This document shows, in pieces, positions 44,592 through 54,104 of a stretch of 64,000 nt of DNA. Position 1 is the stretch's first letter. Every line of letters begins with the position of its first letter. Source of the DNA: Sphingomonas taxi (GTDB lineage: Bacteria; Pseudomonadota; Alphaproteobacteria; Sphingomonadales; Sphingomonadaceae); the NCBI RefSeq assembly GCF_000764535.1, contig NZ_CP009571.1:2971001-3035000 (forward strand), written 5' to 3'. The notes below the pieces were generated by a model that was not told the DNA's origin, did no database searches, and saw only the letters and a list, made by a program, of their open reading frames with translations. Position numbers and translations under genes: made by a program.

Positions 44592-46648
44592 CGGTCGATC
44601 CCGAGCTGCCAGAGGACGAAGGCGTGCTCCTCGGCGGCTTCGCGCAGCGATTCGAACCGGCCCGACTTGCCACCATGGCCCGCGCCCATATTGGTCTTGA
44701 GCAGCAGGACGTTATCGTCGGTCTTGGTGGCGCGCAGCTTCGCCGCCCATTTCGCCGGCTCCCAATAGGTCACGCGCGGATCGTTGAGCCCGCCCGCGAT
44801 GAACATCGGCGGATATCCTTGCGCGACGACATTGTCGTACGGGCTGTAGCTGCGGATCAGCTCGAACGCCGCTTTGTCCTCGATCGGATTGCCCCATTCG
44901 GGCCATTCGCCCGGGGTGAGCGGCAGATCGGCGTCGAGCATCGTGTTGAGCACGTCGACGAACGGCACGTCGGCGATCACCGCGCCCCACAGTTCGGGAT
45001 CGGAATTGACGATCGCGCCCATCAGCTCGCCGCCCGCGGAGCGGCCGGCGGTGGCGATGCGGCCGGCGCTGGTCCAGCCGGCGTCGATCAGCCCCTTCGC
45101 CACGTCGACGAAATCGTTGAACGTGTTGGTGCGCTTGTCGAGCTTGCCGTCGTGATACCATTGCTGGCCGAGGTCGTCGCCGCCGCGGATATGCGCGATC
45201 GCATAAGCGAAGCCGCGGTCGAGCAGCGACAGCCGCCCGGTCGAGAAGCCGGGCGGGATCGCATAGCCGTAGGCGCCATAGGCATAGAGGAACAATGGCT
45301 GCGACCCGTCGCGCTCGAACCCCGCGGGATAGACGATCGACACCGGGATTTCGGTGCCGTCGCGTGCGGCGATCCTGAGCCGCTCGGTGCGATAGCCCGC
45401 GGCGTCGTAACCGGCCGGGATCTCCTGTACCTTAAGCACTTCGAGCGCGCCGGTGGCGACGTCGTAATCGTAGACGGTGCCGGGCGTGACCATCGATTCA
45501 TAGCCGAGCCGCAACGTGTCGACGGCATATTCGGGATTGTCGCCGAGGCCCGCGGCATAGCTGGCTTCGGGAAAGGCGATGCGCTGCGGTTCGGTCGGCG
45601 CGTCGTAGCGATGGATCGCGATCTGATCGAGGCCGTCCAGTCGCCCCTCGACGACGAAGAAGTCGCGATAGCATTCGACGCCGGTCATGTAGAAATGCGC
45701 GTCGGCGGGGATCAGCTCGTGCCAGTCGCCCGGCGCGTTGACGCTGGCGGTGCACAGCCGCCACATCGGGTCGGTGTCGTTGGTGTGGATGAACAGCGTG
45801 CCGTCATGCGCGTCGACGTCATATTCGCGCCCCTCCTTGCGGGGGGCGACGAGGATCGGCGTCGCCAGCGGGTCGTGCGCCGGGAGCAGCCGCACCTCGC
45901 TGGTGACATGGTCGCCGGTGCCGATCACCAGCCACTGGCGATCGCTCGTCTCGGCGACGGCGACGCGATAGCCCTCGTCCGCCTCGCGGAACAGCTCGAC
46001 GTCGTCGCTCACCGGCGTGCCGAGCCGATGGAAGCGGGCATTGTCGGTGCGCCATTGCTCGTTGGCGAGGCCGTAGAGGAAGCCGGCATCGTCGCTGGTC
46101 CAGACGATGTCGGAGAGCATGCCGGGGATCACCTCGGGCAGATGCTCGCCGGTGGCGAGATCCTTGACGCGCACCTCGAACCGTTCGGCGCCGCTGTCGT
46201 CGATGGCGTAGGCGAGATGGCGACCGTCGTTGCTGACCGCGAAGGCGCCGAGCCGGAAATATTCCTTGCCCTCGGCGAGCGCGGGTTCGTCGAGCAGCAG
46301 TTCGTCGGGGCCGCCGGCGACGGGCTTGCGCCACCATTTGCGATATTGGCCGCCGGTCTCGTAGGCGGTCCAGTAGAGCCAGTCGCCGTCCTTCTGCGGC
46401 ACCGAGGATTCGTCCTCCTTGATGCGCGCCTTCATCTCTTCGTACAATCGGTCGACCAGCGGCTGGTGCGGCGCCATCACGCTTTCGAAATAGGCATTCT
46501 CCGCCGCGAGATAGGCGAGCACGTCGGGGTCGGTGACCTCGGGATAGTTCGGGTCCTTAAGCCAGGCATAGGGATCCTCGAGGGTGATGCCGTGCGTGGT
46601 GAAGCGGTGCGGGCGCCGGTCGGCGACGGGCGGCGTGATATCGGTCAT
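44588..46648 (-). CDS. ptrB: Oligopeptidase B (S9 family serine peptidase)
   Basis: Cytosolic prolyl-oligopeptidase-family enzyme of 686 residues that cuts small peptides after Lys/Arg. The N-terminal beta-propeller (about 1-400) starts RRPHRFTTHGITLEDPYAWL. The catalytic domain has the nucleophile AGRSAGGELMGAIVN near residue 527, the Asp in FIAGGLNDPRVTYWEPAKW near 612, and the His in MGAGHGGKSGRF near 655. ATG 46648 is used. It is coupled to the DedA gene at its 3' end. Confidence 0.94.
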   Translation of the reverse strand: MTDITPPVADRRPHRFTTHGITLEDPYAWLKDPNYPEVTDPDVLAYLAAENAYFESVMAPHQPLVDRLYEEMKARIKEDESSVPQKDGDWLYWTAYETGGQYRKWWRKPVAGGPDELLLDEPALAEGKEYFRLGAFAVSNDGRHLAYAIDDSGAERFEVRVKDLATGEHLPEVIPGMLSDIVWTSDDAGFLYGLANEQWRTDNARFHRLGTPVSDDVELFREADEGYRVAVAETSDRQWLVIGTGDHVTSEVRLLPAHDPLATPILVAPRKEGREYDVDAHDGTLFIHTNDTDPMWRLCTASVNAPGDWHELIPADAHFYMTGVECYRDFFVVEGRLDGLDQIAIHRYDAPTEPQRIAFPEASYAAGLGDNPEYAVDTLRLGYESMVTPGTVYDYDVATGALEVLKVQEIPAGYDAAGYRTERLRIAARDGTEIPVSIVYPAGFERDGSQPLFLYAYGAYGYAIPPGFSTGRLSLLDRGFAYAIAHIRGGDDLGQQWYHDGKLDKRTNTFNDFVDVAKGLIDAGWTSAGRIATAGRSAGGELMGAIVNSDPELWGAVIADVPFVDVLNTMLDADLPLTPGEWPEWGNPIEDKAAFELIRSYSPYDNVVAQGYPPMFIAGGLNDPRVTYWEPAKWAAKLRATKTDDNVLLLKTNMGAGHGGKSGRFESLREAAEEHAFVLWQLGIDR

Positions 46649-46796
46649 TCCTATGCCTTAGCTGCGCGATCGGGGGCCGTCATGCCCTTCCCCATGCAAT
46701 CGGACGGTCGAGCAACAAAGCGGAAACACCTCGACCATTGAACCGTTCCGGCCGCGCCGCCATGGCTGCTCCCCGGACGATTGGGGGACATGGGAC

Positions 46797-47729
46797 ATGG
46801 CCGGCGGATTGGTTGCGCTGCTCGACGATATCGCGGCGATGGCGAAGCTCGCCGCCGCCAGCCTCGACGACGTCGCCGGCGCGGCGGGCAAGGCGGGGGC
46901 GAAGGCGGCGGGCGTCGTCATCGACGATACCGCGGTGACGCCGACCTATGTCGTCGGACTGAGCCCGGCGCGCGAACTGCCGATCATCGGCAAGATCGCG
47001 CTGGGGTCGCTCAAGAACAAATTGCTGTTCCTGCTGCCCGCGGCGCTGGTGCTGAGCGCGCTGGCGCCCTGGGCGATCACGCCGATCCTGATGCTCGGCG
47101 GCGCCTATCTGTGCTTCGAGGCGGCGGAGAAGATCGTCGGCGCGCTGACCGGCCACGGCCATGGCGACGATGCCGCGGTCGAGACCGATCCCAAGGCGCT
47201 GGAGGACCGGCAGGTGTCGGGCGCGATCCGTACCGACCTGATCCTGTCGGGCGAGATCATGGCGATCGCCTTGGGCGAGCTGAACGGGCAGTCGCTGGTC
47301 AATCAGGGAATCGCGCTGGCGCTGGTGGGGATCGCGATCACCGTCGGTGTCTATGGCGTCGTCGCGCTGATTGTGAAGATGGACGATATCGGCCTGCACC
47401 TCGCGCAGAAGCCGGGCGCGGGATCGCAGGCGTTCGGGCGCGGGCTGGTCGCGGCGATGCCGGTGGTGCTGAAGGCGCTGTCGCTGATCGGCACCGCGGC
47501 GATGGTCTGGGTCGGCGGCGGGATCATCGTCCACGGGCTGGAAGCGTTCGGCGTGACCGGCCTGCCGCACGCGCTCCACGCCGCCGCCGAGGGCGCGGCG
47601 CATGCGGTCGGCGTGCTGCCGGGGGTGGTGAACTGGGTGGTGACCGCGGTGGGATCGGGGATCGTCGGGCTGATCGTCGGCGGCGCGATCGTCGGCCTGC
47701 TACACCTGCTGCCGCGCAAGGGGCATTGA
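46797..47729 (+). CDS. DUF808 (YedI-family) membrane protein
   Basis: A 310-residue membrane protein of the DUF808 group with about eight hydrophobic segments. It begins MAGGLVALLDDIAAMAKLAA, which is the family's diagnostic start, and continues AGAKAAGVVIDDTAVTPTYV. The fold and role are unknown in the literature known to me. A good Shine-Dalgarno (GGGGGAC) precedes the ATG. It is convergent with the HerA-like gene, with a palindromic element between them. Confidence 0.85.
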   Translation: MAGGLVALLDDIAAMAKLAAASLDDVAGAAGKAGAKAAGVVIDDTAVTPTYVVGLSPARELPIIGKIALGSLKNKLLFLLPAALVLSALAPWAITPILMLGGAYLCFEAAEKIVGALTGHGHGDDAAVETDPKALEDRQVSGAIRTDLILSGEIMAIALGELNGQSLVNQGIALALVGIAITVGVYGVVALIVKMDDIGLHLAQKPGAGSQAFGRGLVAAMPVVLKALSLIGTAAMVWVGGGIIVHGLEAFGVTGLPHALHAAAEGAAHAVGVLPGVVNWVVTAVGSGIVGLIVGGAIVGLLHLLPRKGH

Positions 47730-47772
47730 GGGGCGCGCCTTATCAGGGCCCGACTGCCTGCCAAAAACGTCC

Positions 47773-47881
47773 CGTCACCCCGGACTCGTTCCGGGGTCCA
47801 CCGGCCCACAAGGGCATGGATCGAGGCTCAAGCCGATCCCCTCGCCGCAGAGTGGACCCCGGAACAAGTCCGGGGTGACGG
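47773..47881 (+). repeat. REPIN-like element, family A, copy 1
   Basis: Two inverted copies of a ~29-base palindromic unit (GTCACCCCGGACTCGTTCCG... at 47774 and its complement ending 47881) flank a spacer of about 50 bases ending CTCGCCGCAGAG. It lies in the gap between the convergent DUF808 and HerA-like genes. Related elements lie at 54105-54212 (same orientation) and 62997-63104 (opposite). Confidence 0.85.
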
Positions 47882-47907
47882 AATGCATTGGGATACGTCA
47901 TTCCGAT

Positions 47908-49377
47908 TCAGGAGGTCGCCTCGCTCGCCGCGGTGGTCCAGCCCAATCTCGGGATCGTGATCGAGCGTTTGCCCGACAGGTCGACCCGCGCGACGAACAG
48001 TTCGCGGCTCTCGATATAGCCGATCAGCCGCCGCACCCGCCCCAGCGAGCTCGTGCCATAGGTCTCGGCCAGCGCCGTATCCGACGGACACGGCTCGCCG
48101 CCCTTCGCGGCGCGCGCGACCAGCAGGAAGGCGCCGATCATGTCGTCGGGCAGCGAATAGGCGAGCTCCATCGCCTCGGCCCATTGCGGGTCGGTGACGT
48201 CGAAGATCCCCGCGCGCGCCGCCGACAGCCGGCGGGTGAAGCCGGGCAGGTCGAGCGGCGGCCTGGCGAGGCCCGCCATGCGGCAGCGCACCTGGAAATC
48301 CTGGAACAGCACCGAGGGCGGGCGCAGCGCCGAATCGCGATCGGCGACGATCGCTTCCAGCACGCCCGCATAGATGCCCTCGACCTCCTCGTCCGACTTG
48401 TCGGGCAGCGGCGCCAATGTCGTCTGCTGCGACGCCGGCCGCTCGATCGTGTCGAGCAGTTCGTCCGCCGGCACCCGGCGCGGGCGCGAGTCGAACGCCA
48501 TCGGCAGTTGCGGCGCCGCGTCGGGCGGCGGCGCGAAGATCAGTTGCTGGAGGTTCTCCGCCGGCGCGCTCGGCAGCGGCGTCAGCTTGGGGCTGCCGCT
48601 GCGCGCCGAGGTGGCGACCTGGCCGATCTTCACCGTGATCGGCCGCCGCGACACCGCCGGCCCGAGCGCAAGGAAGGTGCCGCGCGCGAGATCGCGGATC
48701 ACGTCGGCCTGGCGCCGCTCCATGCCGAGCAGATCGGCGGCGCGCGCCATGTCGATGTCGAGGAAGGTGCGCCCCATCAGGAAGTTGCTCGCCTCCGCCG
48801 CGACGTTCTTGGCGAGCTTGGCGAGCCGCTGCGTCGCGATCACCCCGGCGAGGCCGCGCTTGCGGCCGCGGCACATCAGATTGGTCATCGCCGACAGCGA
48901 GGCGCGACGCACCTCCTCGGCGACCTCGCCGCCCGTCACCGGCGCGAACAATTGCGCCTCGTCGACGACGACCAGCGCCGGATACCAATGCTCCCGCGGC
49001 GCATCGAACAAGGCCGACAGGAAGGCGGCGGCGCAGCGCATCTGCCCTTCCGCCTCCAGCCCCTCGAGGCTGAGCACCACCGAGGCGCGATGTTCGCGCA
49101 GCCGGGTGGCGATGCGCGCGATCTCGGGCACCGAATAATCCGCCGCCTCGATCACGACATGGCCGTACGGCCCGGCGAGCGTGACGAAATCGCCCTCGGG
49201 ATCGATCACCACCTGCTGCACCTGCCCCGCCGAGCCTTCGAGCAGGCGGCGCAGCAGATGCGACTTGCCCGACCCCGAATTGCCCTGGACGAGCAAACGG
49301 GTAGCGAGCAGTTCTTCGAGGTCCATGGTCACGGGCGCGCCGCGGTCGTCGCTGCCCATGTCTACGCTGACGGTCAT
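47908..49377 (-). CDS. HerA/DUF87-type P-loop ATPase
   Basis: A 489-residue FtsK/HerA-superfamily ATPase. The N-terminus has a Walker A loop ([20 protein letters not shown] near residue 30) and DPEGDFVTL. Walker B is [13 protein letters not shown] near 135, followed by [19 protein letters not shown] (sensor region near 175-195). After a low-complexity linker, the C-terminal ~100 residues look helix-rich, with [20 protein letters not shown] possibly a winged helix. Members act as DNA translocases in end processing or in some phage-defence systems; no NurA-type nuclease partner is adjacent. ATG 49377. Confidence 0.82.
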   Translation of the reverse strand: MTVSVDMGSDDRGAPVTMDLEELLATRLLVQGNSGSGKSHLLRRLLEGSAGQVQQVVIDPEGDFVTLAGPYGHVVIEAADYSVPEIARIATRLREHRASVVLSLEGLEAEGQMRCAAAFLSALFDAPREHWYPALVVVDEAQLFAPVTGGEVAEEVRRASLSAMTNLMCRGRKRGLAGVIATQRLAKLAKNVAAEASNFLMGRTFLDIDMARAADLLGMERRQADVIRDLARGTFLALGPAVSRRPITVKIGQVATSARSGSPKLTPLPSAPAENLQQLIFAPPPDAAPQLPMAFDSRPRRVPADELLDTIERPASQQTTLAPLPDKSDEEVEGIYAGVLEAIVADRDSALRPPSVLFQDFQVRCRMAGLARPPLDLPGFTRRLSAARAGIFDVTDPQWAEAMELAYSLPDDMIGAFLLVARAAKGGEPCPSDTALAETYGTSSLGRVRRLIGYIESRELFVARVDLSGKRSITIPRLGWTTAASEATS

Positions 49378-49491
49378 TGGTTGCGCGTTTGGCGTATCCG
49401 GGGGGGCGGGGGCAAGCGGTTTGCGTCCGGTTGCCGCCCGGCGACGCGTCCGGTACGCCACCGCCGCCCGCCCCGACCAAGGACGCTCCCG

Positions 49492-50031
49492 ATGGCACAG
49501 CTCCCCCTCGCCGATCTCGCCCAGCGCCTGCTGCGCAAACCCGCGCATGCGCTCGATCCCGAGGAGCGGCGCGTCCTCGATTCGATCGATTCCGGCACGA
49601 TCGTCAGCCGCGACGCCGCCGACGAGGCGGATGCGCGCTCGAGCCTCGGCGACCGGCTCGCCGACCGCGTCGCGGCGGTGGGCGGATCGTGGGGGTTCAT
49701 CATCGCCTTCACCGTCGTGCTGCTCGGCTGGATGCTGCTCAACACCGACGTGCTCGCGCATTTCGGCATGGCGTTCGATCCCTATCCCTACATCTTCCTC
49801 AACCTGATGCTGTCGACGCTCGCCGCGATCCAGGCGCCGGTGATCATGATGAGCCAGAACCGCCAGGCGGCGAAGGACCGGCTCGCCGCCAGCCTCGACT
49901 ACGAGACCAATTTGCGCGCCGAGCTCGACATATTGCGGCTGCACGAGAAGCTGGACGGGATCGTGCTCGACCGGCTCGCCGCGCTGGAGGCGAAGATCGA
50001 CGCTCTGGCGAAAAGCGTACCCACCGCCTAA
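49492..50031 (+). CDS. DUF1003 membrane protein
   Basis: A 179-residue protein with two closely spaced transmembrane helices ([20 protein letters not shown] near 63-82, and a second near [20 protein letters not shown]). The conserved tail is [20 protein letters not shown], then [15 protein letters not shown], which defines DUF1003. The function is unknown; relatives occur widely next to transport genes. ATG 49492 is preferred. It is divergent from the HerA-like gene, 114 bases apart, and 29 bases before yebC. Confidence 0.85.
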   Translation: MAQLPLADLAQRLLRKPAHALDPEERRVLDSIDSGTIVSRDAADEADARSSLGDRLADRVAAVGGSWGFIIAFTVVLLGWMLLNTDVLAHFGMAFDPYPYIFLNLMLSTLAAIQAPVIMMSQNRQAAKDRLAASLDYETNLRAELDILRLHEKLDGIVLDRLAALEAKIDALAKSVPTA

Positions 50032-50060
50032 AGGCACAGGATTATTCGCTAGAGGCAGTC

Positions 50061-50804
50061 ATGGCAGGCCATTCCAAGTTCAAGAACATCATGCACCGCA
50101 AGGGCGCGCAGGATAAGAAGCGCTCGGGCATGTTCTCCAAGCTCAGCCGCGAAATCACCGTGGCGGCGAAAATGGGGATGCCCGACCCCGACATGAACCC
50201 GCGGCTGCGCGCCGCGGTCAACGCCGCCAAGGCGCAGTCGATGCCCAAGGACAATATCCAGCGCTCGATCGACAAGGCGAGCCGCAGCGATACCGAGAGC
50301 TACGAGGAGATCCGCTACGAGGGCTTCGGCCCGGGCGGCGTGTCGCTGATCATCGAGGCGCTGACCGACAATCGCAACCGCACCGCGACCAACGTGCGCA
50401 CCGCGGTCGCCAAGAACGGCGGCAATCTCGGCGCATCCGGTTCGGTGAGCCATGCCTTCGACCGCGTCGGCCTGATCAACTATCCGGCGAGCGCCGGCGA
50501 TGCCGAGAAGGTGTTCGAGGCGGCACTCGAGGCGGGGGCCGAGGACGTCTCTTCGTCCGAGGACGGTCACGAGATCTGGACCGCGGTCGGCGACCTGCAC
50601 GAGGTCGCCAAGGCGCTGGAGCCGGTGCTCGGCGAGCCCGAGGGTGCCAAGCTCGCGTGGCGGCCGCAGACGATGGTGGCGGTCGACGAGGGCGATGCGG
50701 CGACGCTGTTCAAGCTGATCGACACGCTCGACGACGACGACGACGTGCAGACCGTCTGGGGCAATTACGAGGTCTCCGACGAGGTGATGGAGAAGCTGGG
50801 CTGA
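50061..50804 (+). CDS. yebC: YebC/PmpR-family translational/transcriptional regulator
   Basis: A 247-residue protein with the family start [20 protein letters not shown], the second conserved block [20 protein letters not shown] near 91, and [20 protein letters not shown] near 119. YebC proteins were described as transcription factors and more recently as ribosome-associated factors relieving proline stalls. ATG 50061 with a purine-rich GAGGCAG leader. It precedes the ruv operon, but separated by a repeat-filled gap of 370 bases, as is common for yebC-ruvCAB order. Confidence 0.95.
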   Translation: MAGHSKFKNIMHRKGAQDKKRSGMFSKLSREITVAAKMGMPDPDMNPRLRAAVNAAKAQSMPKDNIQRSIDKASRSDTESYEEIRYEGFGPGGVSLIIEALTDNRNRTATNVRTAVAKNGGNLGASGSVSHAFDRVGLINYPASAGDAEKVFEAALEAGAEDVSSSEDGHEIWTAVGDLHEVAKALEPVLGEPEGAKLAWRPQTMVAVDEGDAATLFKLIDTLDDDDDVQTVWGNYEVSDEVMEKLG

Positions 50805-50814
50805 CCTCGCCGGG

Positions 50815-51155
50815 TTCACGCGGAGGCGCGGAGGCGCGGAGTGTCGCGCCCGCGGCTGCGCCTTCCCGCGCCAGCGGGCCTCATCCCATGTCTGTCCGCT
50901 GGCGGGACCGTCGTCCCAAACGCGCGCCCTTCGCGTCTTCGCGTCTTCGCGCGAATCTGGTCCCCGGCTATCCAGGTAGAGCAGCTTTGGTTCACGCGAA
51001 GACGCGAAGCCGCGAAGAGGTTTTGCGCGCAGAGGCGCAGAGCGCGCAGAGAATGGTGCGTTCTGGACGGGCGTCTCGCCTATGGCTGAGCGGACATGCT
51101 GCCGCGCTCCTGACGCTCTCTCTGCGTCCTCTGCGCCTCTGCGCGCAAAATCCTT
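50815..51155. repeat. Intergenic short-repeat cluster between yebC and ruvC
   Basis: No gene is seen here. It contains GCGGAGGCGCGGAGGCGCGG near 50820, CTTCGCGTCTTCGCGTCTTC near 50932, the inverse ACGCGAAGACGCGAAGC near 50995, and GCGCAGAGGCGCAGAGCGC near 51027 with its inverse CTCTGCGTCCTCTGCGCCTC near 51119. The arms could pair with one another. The same family occurs at 19891-20150. Confidence 0.75.
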
Positions 51156-51171
51156 ATTGCGTGGCGGCATC

Positions 51172-51678
51172 ATGATCATTCTCGGCCTCGATCCCGGGCT
51201 CGGCACGACCGGCTGGGGCGTCATCCATGCCGATGGCAACCGGCTGTCGCACATCGCCAACGGGCAGATCCGCACCGATCCGTCGATGCCGCTGCCGCGG
51301 CGTCTGTCGAACCTGCATGCGGCGCTGATCGACGTGATCCTCACCGAGCGCCCCGACGGCGCCGCGGTCGAGGAGGTGCTCGGCAACACCAATGCGCAGT
51401 CGACGCTCAAACTGGGGCAGGCGCGCGGCGTCGTGCTGCTCGCCGCGGCGGGCAACGGGCTGCATATTGGCGAATATCATCCCTCGACCGTCAAGAAGGC
51501 GGTGGTCGGCACCGGCGGCGCCGAGAAACGACAGATCCAGGCGATGATGGCGGTGCTGCTGCCCGGCGCCAAGCTCGCCGGCCCCGATGCGGCGGACGCG
51601 CTGGCGGTGGCGATCACACATGCGCACCATCTCGCCTCGGCGCAGGGCATGGCGCGGCGGGCGCGGGTAACGGCATGA
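51172..51678 (+). CDS. ruvC: Holliday junction endonuclease RuvC
   Basis: Resolves Holliday junctions after RuvAB branch migration. The 168-residue protein has the catalytic Asp in [16 protein letters not shown] near residue 7, the Glu in [20 protein letters not shown] near 67, and the C-terminal acidic pair in [17 protein letters not shown] near 142. ATG 51172 is used; the longer frame upstream is made of repeat sequence. The stop overlaps ruvA as ATGA. Confidence 0.95.
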   Translation: MIILGLDPGLGTTGWGVIHADGNRLSHIANGQIRTDPSMPLPRRLSNLHAALIDVILTERPDGAAVEEVLGNTNAQSTLKLGQARGVVLLAAAGNGLHIGEYHPSTVKKAVVGTGGAEKRQIQAMMAVLLPGAKLAGPDAADALAVAITHAHHLASAQGMARRARVTA

Positions 51679-52271
51679 TCGCGCATCTCAAAGGCCGGCT
51701 CGAATCGACTGGGATCGATTATGCGGTGATCGACGTCGGCGGCGTCGGCTACCTCATTGGCGCCTCGGCGCGGACGCTGGCGGCGATCGGTCCGGTCGGC
51801 GAGGCGGCGATGCTGCATACCGAGATGCTGGTCAGCGAGGATTCGATCCGCCTCGTCGGCTTTGCGCGCGCCGAGGAGCGCGACTGGTTCCGCCTGCTCA
51901 CCGGCGTGCAGGGCGTGGGATCGCGCGTCGCGCTGGCGATCCTGTCGGCGCTCGACACGGCGGAGATCGCACGCGCCGTGTCGGCGCAGGACAAGGCGAT
52001 GGTGGCGCGCGCCAATGGCGTCGGGCCGAAGCTCGCCGAGCGGATCGTGCGCGAATTGAAGGACAAGGTGGGTACGGTCGCGCTCGGCCCGGCGGCGGCG
52101 GCGCAGGTGATGCCGGTCGGCGCGGCGGCGGATGCGGTGTCGGCGCTGCTCAACCTCGGCTTCCGCCCCGCCGAGGCGGCGAGCGCGGTCGGCGCGGCGG
52201 AGGAAGACCTCGGGCCGTCCGCGACGCTCGACGCTTTGGTGCGGCTGGCGCTGCGCAAGGCGGCCAAGTAG
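51675..52271 (+). CDS. ruvA: Holliday junction branch migration protein RuvA
   Basis: Tetrameric junction-binding subunit (198 residues). The OB-fold N-terminus starts [20 protein letters not shown], and the two helix-hairpin-helix regions are [17 protein letters not shown] near 76 and [20 protein letters not shown] near 111. The C-terminal RuvB-binding domain reads [17 protein letters not shown] near 156. Start ATG 51675. In most bacteria ruvB follows directly; here a 730-base stretch with a toxin-antitoxin module lies between. Confidence 0.96.
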   Translation: MIAHLKGRLESTGIDYAVIDVGGVGYLIGASARTLAAIGPVGEAAMLHTEMLVSEDSIRLVGFARAEERDWFRLLTGVQGVGSRVALAILSALDTAEIARAVSAQDKAMVARANGVGPKLAERIVRELKDKVGTVALGPAAAAQVMPVGAAADAVSALLNLGFRPAEAASAVGAAEEDLGPSATLDALVRLALRKAAK

Positions 52272-52318
52272 TCGCCGCATTGCTGGACGCTCCGGCGAAA
52301 CGGGACTATATCGGGAAC

Positions 52319-52450
52319 ATGGCGCAGCTTCACGTGTCCTTGCCGACGAGGACCACGCGATGAACCGATATCTGCCGGGTCGGCCATGATGCCGACGCGG
52401 TACGGGTGAAGGCGTCGATCGACGAAGGAAACGGCTTCAGCTGTCATCGA
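52319..52450 (+). pseudogene. Possible relict of a ParD-like antitoxin
   Basis: Between ruvA and hicB no intact gene was found. One frame reads MAQLHVSLPTRTTR, then a TGA at 52361, then in the same frame HDADAVRVKASIDEG. The start resembles ParD-type antitoxins (a beta-strand of the form M-x-x-(L/M)-N-(V/I)-S-L-P), and the later part resembles their C-terminal helix, with the middle helix missing. If real, it is a decayed antitoxin beside the intact hicBA pair. The resemblance is short and could be chance. Confidence 0.25.
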
Positions 52451-52590
52451 TCGACAGCCCCCGTCCGATCGGTGGCGAGCCGATCGACGATCCGGACCGG
52501 TGTCGTCGAGCAAGGCGGGGCGGCCCGGTGGTCACGCTGGCGCCGCATGCAGGGGCGAGCTAGCAACGAAATATTCCCGAGGAGGCTTGC

Positions 52591-52797
52591 ATGCACGTGA
52601 CCGCAATTCTGAGCCATGCCGACGAGGGGGGCTTTACCGCCTTCAACCCCGAAACCGGCACCGCCACGCAGGGCGAGACGCTCGACGAGGCGCTCGCCAA
52701 TCTGCGCGAGGCCGTCGAACTGTATCTCGAGGAATTCCCGATGGCGACGCGTGCAGCGCCATTTGTCACCAGCTTCGATGTCGCGGTGCATGCCTAA
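52591..52797 (+). CDS. hicB: HicB-family antitoxin (short form)
   Basis: A 68-residue protein with the HicB-like domain: a beta-strand pair (HVTAILSHADEGGFTAFNPE), the TQGETLDEALANLREAVELY helix near 27-46, and the EEFPM end. Only the toxin-binding UPF0150 half is present; the C-terminal DNA-binding (RHH or HTH) domain of longer HicB proteins is missing, so self-repression may not occur in the usual way. A GAGGAGG Shine-Dalgarno lies at 52578-52584. The hicA start overlaps its end. Confidence 0.85.
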   Translation: MHVTAILSHADEGGFTAFNPETGTATQGETLDEALANLREAVELYLEEFPMATRAAPFVTSFDVAVHA

Positions 52798-53005
52798 GCT
52801 GCCGATCTTGTCGGGTGCGGAGATCATCCGGATGCTGGAACGACTGGGTTTCGAACAGGTGAGGCAGCGCGGCAGTCATGTCGTCCTGCGTCGCGGCGAT
52901 GTCGGCTGCGTCGTTCCCCTCCACAAGGCGGTGAAGACCGGCACGCTGGCAGGCCTGCTCCGTCAGGCCGGCGTGACGATCGACGAATTGTTGGCAGCAC
53001 ATTGA
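52790..53005 (+). CDS. hicA: HicA-family mRNA interferase toxin
   Basis: A 71-residue dsRBD-like toxin that cuts mRNA when not bound by HicB. The catalytic His30 lies in [16 protein letters not shown], and hydrophobic helix [15 protein letters not shown] is near 7-21; the C-terminal helix ends in [16 protein letters not shown]. It starts inside hicB (ATG 52790, overlap of 8 bases). Its TGA overlaps the TTG start of ruvB as TTGA, so ruvB translation is linked to this toxin gene. Confidence 0.88.
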   Translation: MPKLPILSGAEIIRMLERLGFEQVRQRGSHVVLRRGDVGCVVPLHKAVKTGTLAGLLRQAGVTIDELLAAH

Positions 53006-54027
53006 CCGACGACCGTCTCCTCTCCGCCAGCCGTCGTCCCGAGGACGTGGATGCGGCGCTCCGTCCGCGCAGTCTCGACGAGTTCGTCGGGCAGCAGGCG
53101 GCGCGTGAAAACCTGCGCGTGTTCATCGAGGCGGCGCGCGGGCGCGGCGATGCGCTCGATCACGTGCTGTTCTTCGGGCCGCCGGGGCTCGGCAAGACGA
53201 CGCTGGCGCAGATCATCGCGCGCGAGATGGGCGTCGGCTTCCGCGCCACCTCCGGCCCGGTGATCGCCAAGTCGGGCGATCTCGCCGCCTTGCTCACCAA
53301 TCTCGAGGACGGCGACGTGCTGTTCATCGACGAGATCCACCGGCTGCAACCCGCGGTGGAAGAGGTGCTGTATCCGGCGATGGAGGATCGCGCGCTCGAC
53401 CTGATGATCGGCGAGGGGCCGTCGGCGCGCAGCGTGCGGATCGACCTGCCCAAGTTCACGCTGGTCGGCGCGACGACGCGGCAGGGGCTGCTGACGACGC
53501 CGCTGCGCGACCGGTTCGGCATTCCGGTCAGGCTGCAATTCTACACGGTCGAGGAACTGACACGCGTCGTCACCCGCGCCGCCGGGCTGCTCGACCTCGA
53601 CATCGCCCCGGATGGCGCGAGCGAGATCGCGCGGCGCGCGCGCGGCACGCCGCGCATCGCCGGGCGGCTGCTGCGCCGGGTGCGCGACTTCGCCAATGTC
53701 GCCGGCACGCCGACCGTCGACCGCGCCGCCGCCGACCGCGCGCTCAACCGGCTCGAGGTCGATTCGCTCGGGCTCGACGCGATGGACCGGCGCTATCTGC
53801 ACATGATCGCCGACATCTATCGCGGCGGACCGGTAGGCGTCGAGACGCTCGCGGCCGGGCTCAGCGAGCCGCGCGACACGATCGAGGAGGTGATCGAGCC
53901 CTATCTGATCCAGCTCGGCCTCGTCGCGCGCACCGCACGCGGGCGCGTGCTCAATGCGGGCGGCTGGAAGCATCTCGGCCTCAACCCGCCCGCCGGATCG
54001 CAGGACGGCCTGTTCGACGTTCCCTGA
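53002..54027 (+). CDS. ruvB: Holliday junction helicase RuvB
   Basis: AAA+ motor of RuvAB (341 residues). Family features: [20 protein letters not shown] near 22, Walker [21 protein letters not shown] near 53-72, Walker [14 protein letters not shown] near 108, sensor segment [20 protein letters not shown] near 154, and the arginine-finger [11 protein letters not shown]. The C-terminal winged helix ends [17 protein letters not shown]. The first codon is TTG 53002 ([20 protein letters not shown]); no ATG suits. It is separated from ruvA by hicBA. Confidence 0.96.
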   Translation: MTDDRLLSASRRPEDVDAALRPRSLDEFVGQQAARENLRVFIEAARGRGDALDHVLFFGPPGLGKTTLAQIIAREMGVGFRATSGPVIAKSGDLAALLTNLEDGDVLFIDEIHRLQPAVEEVLYPAMEDRALDLMIGEGPSARSVRIDLPKFTLVGATTRQGLLTTPLRDRFGIPVRLQFYTVEELTRVVTRAAGLLDLDIAPDGASEIARRARGTPRIAGRLLRRVRDFANVAGTPTVDRAAADRALNRLEVDSLGLDAMDRRYLHMIADIYRGGPVGVETLAAGLSEPRDTIEEVIEPYLIQLGLVARTARGRVLNAGGWKHLGLNPPAGSQDGLFDVP

Positions 54028-54104
54028 TGATCCGGTGTCGGCCCCGGGGCAGGCTGGCGCGTGGAGATGGCTCATGAGGATCGTGGCGAACCCTTCGGAA
54101 ATCC

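Noticed and set aside
44624..46741. A 705-codon plus-strand open frame
   Set aside because: It mirrors ptrB exactly on the other strand and lacks any motif or ribosome site.
52272..52590. An intact small gene between ruvA and hicB
   Set aside because: The longest sensible frame is interrupted by a TGA; only a weak ParD-like resemblance remains.
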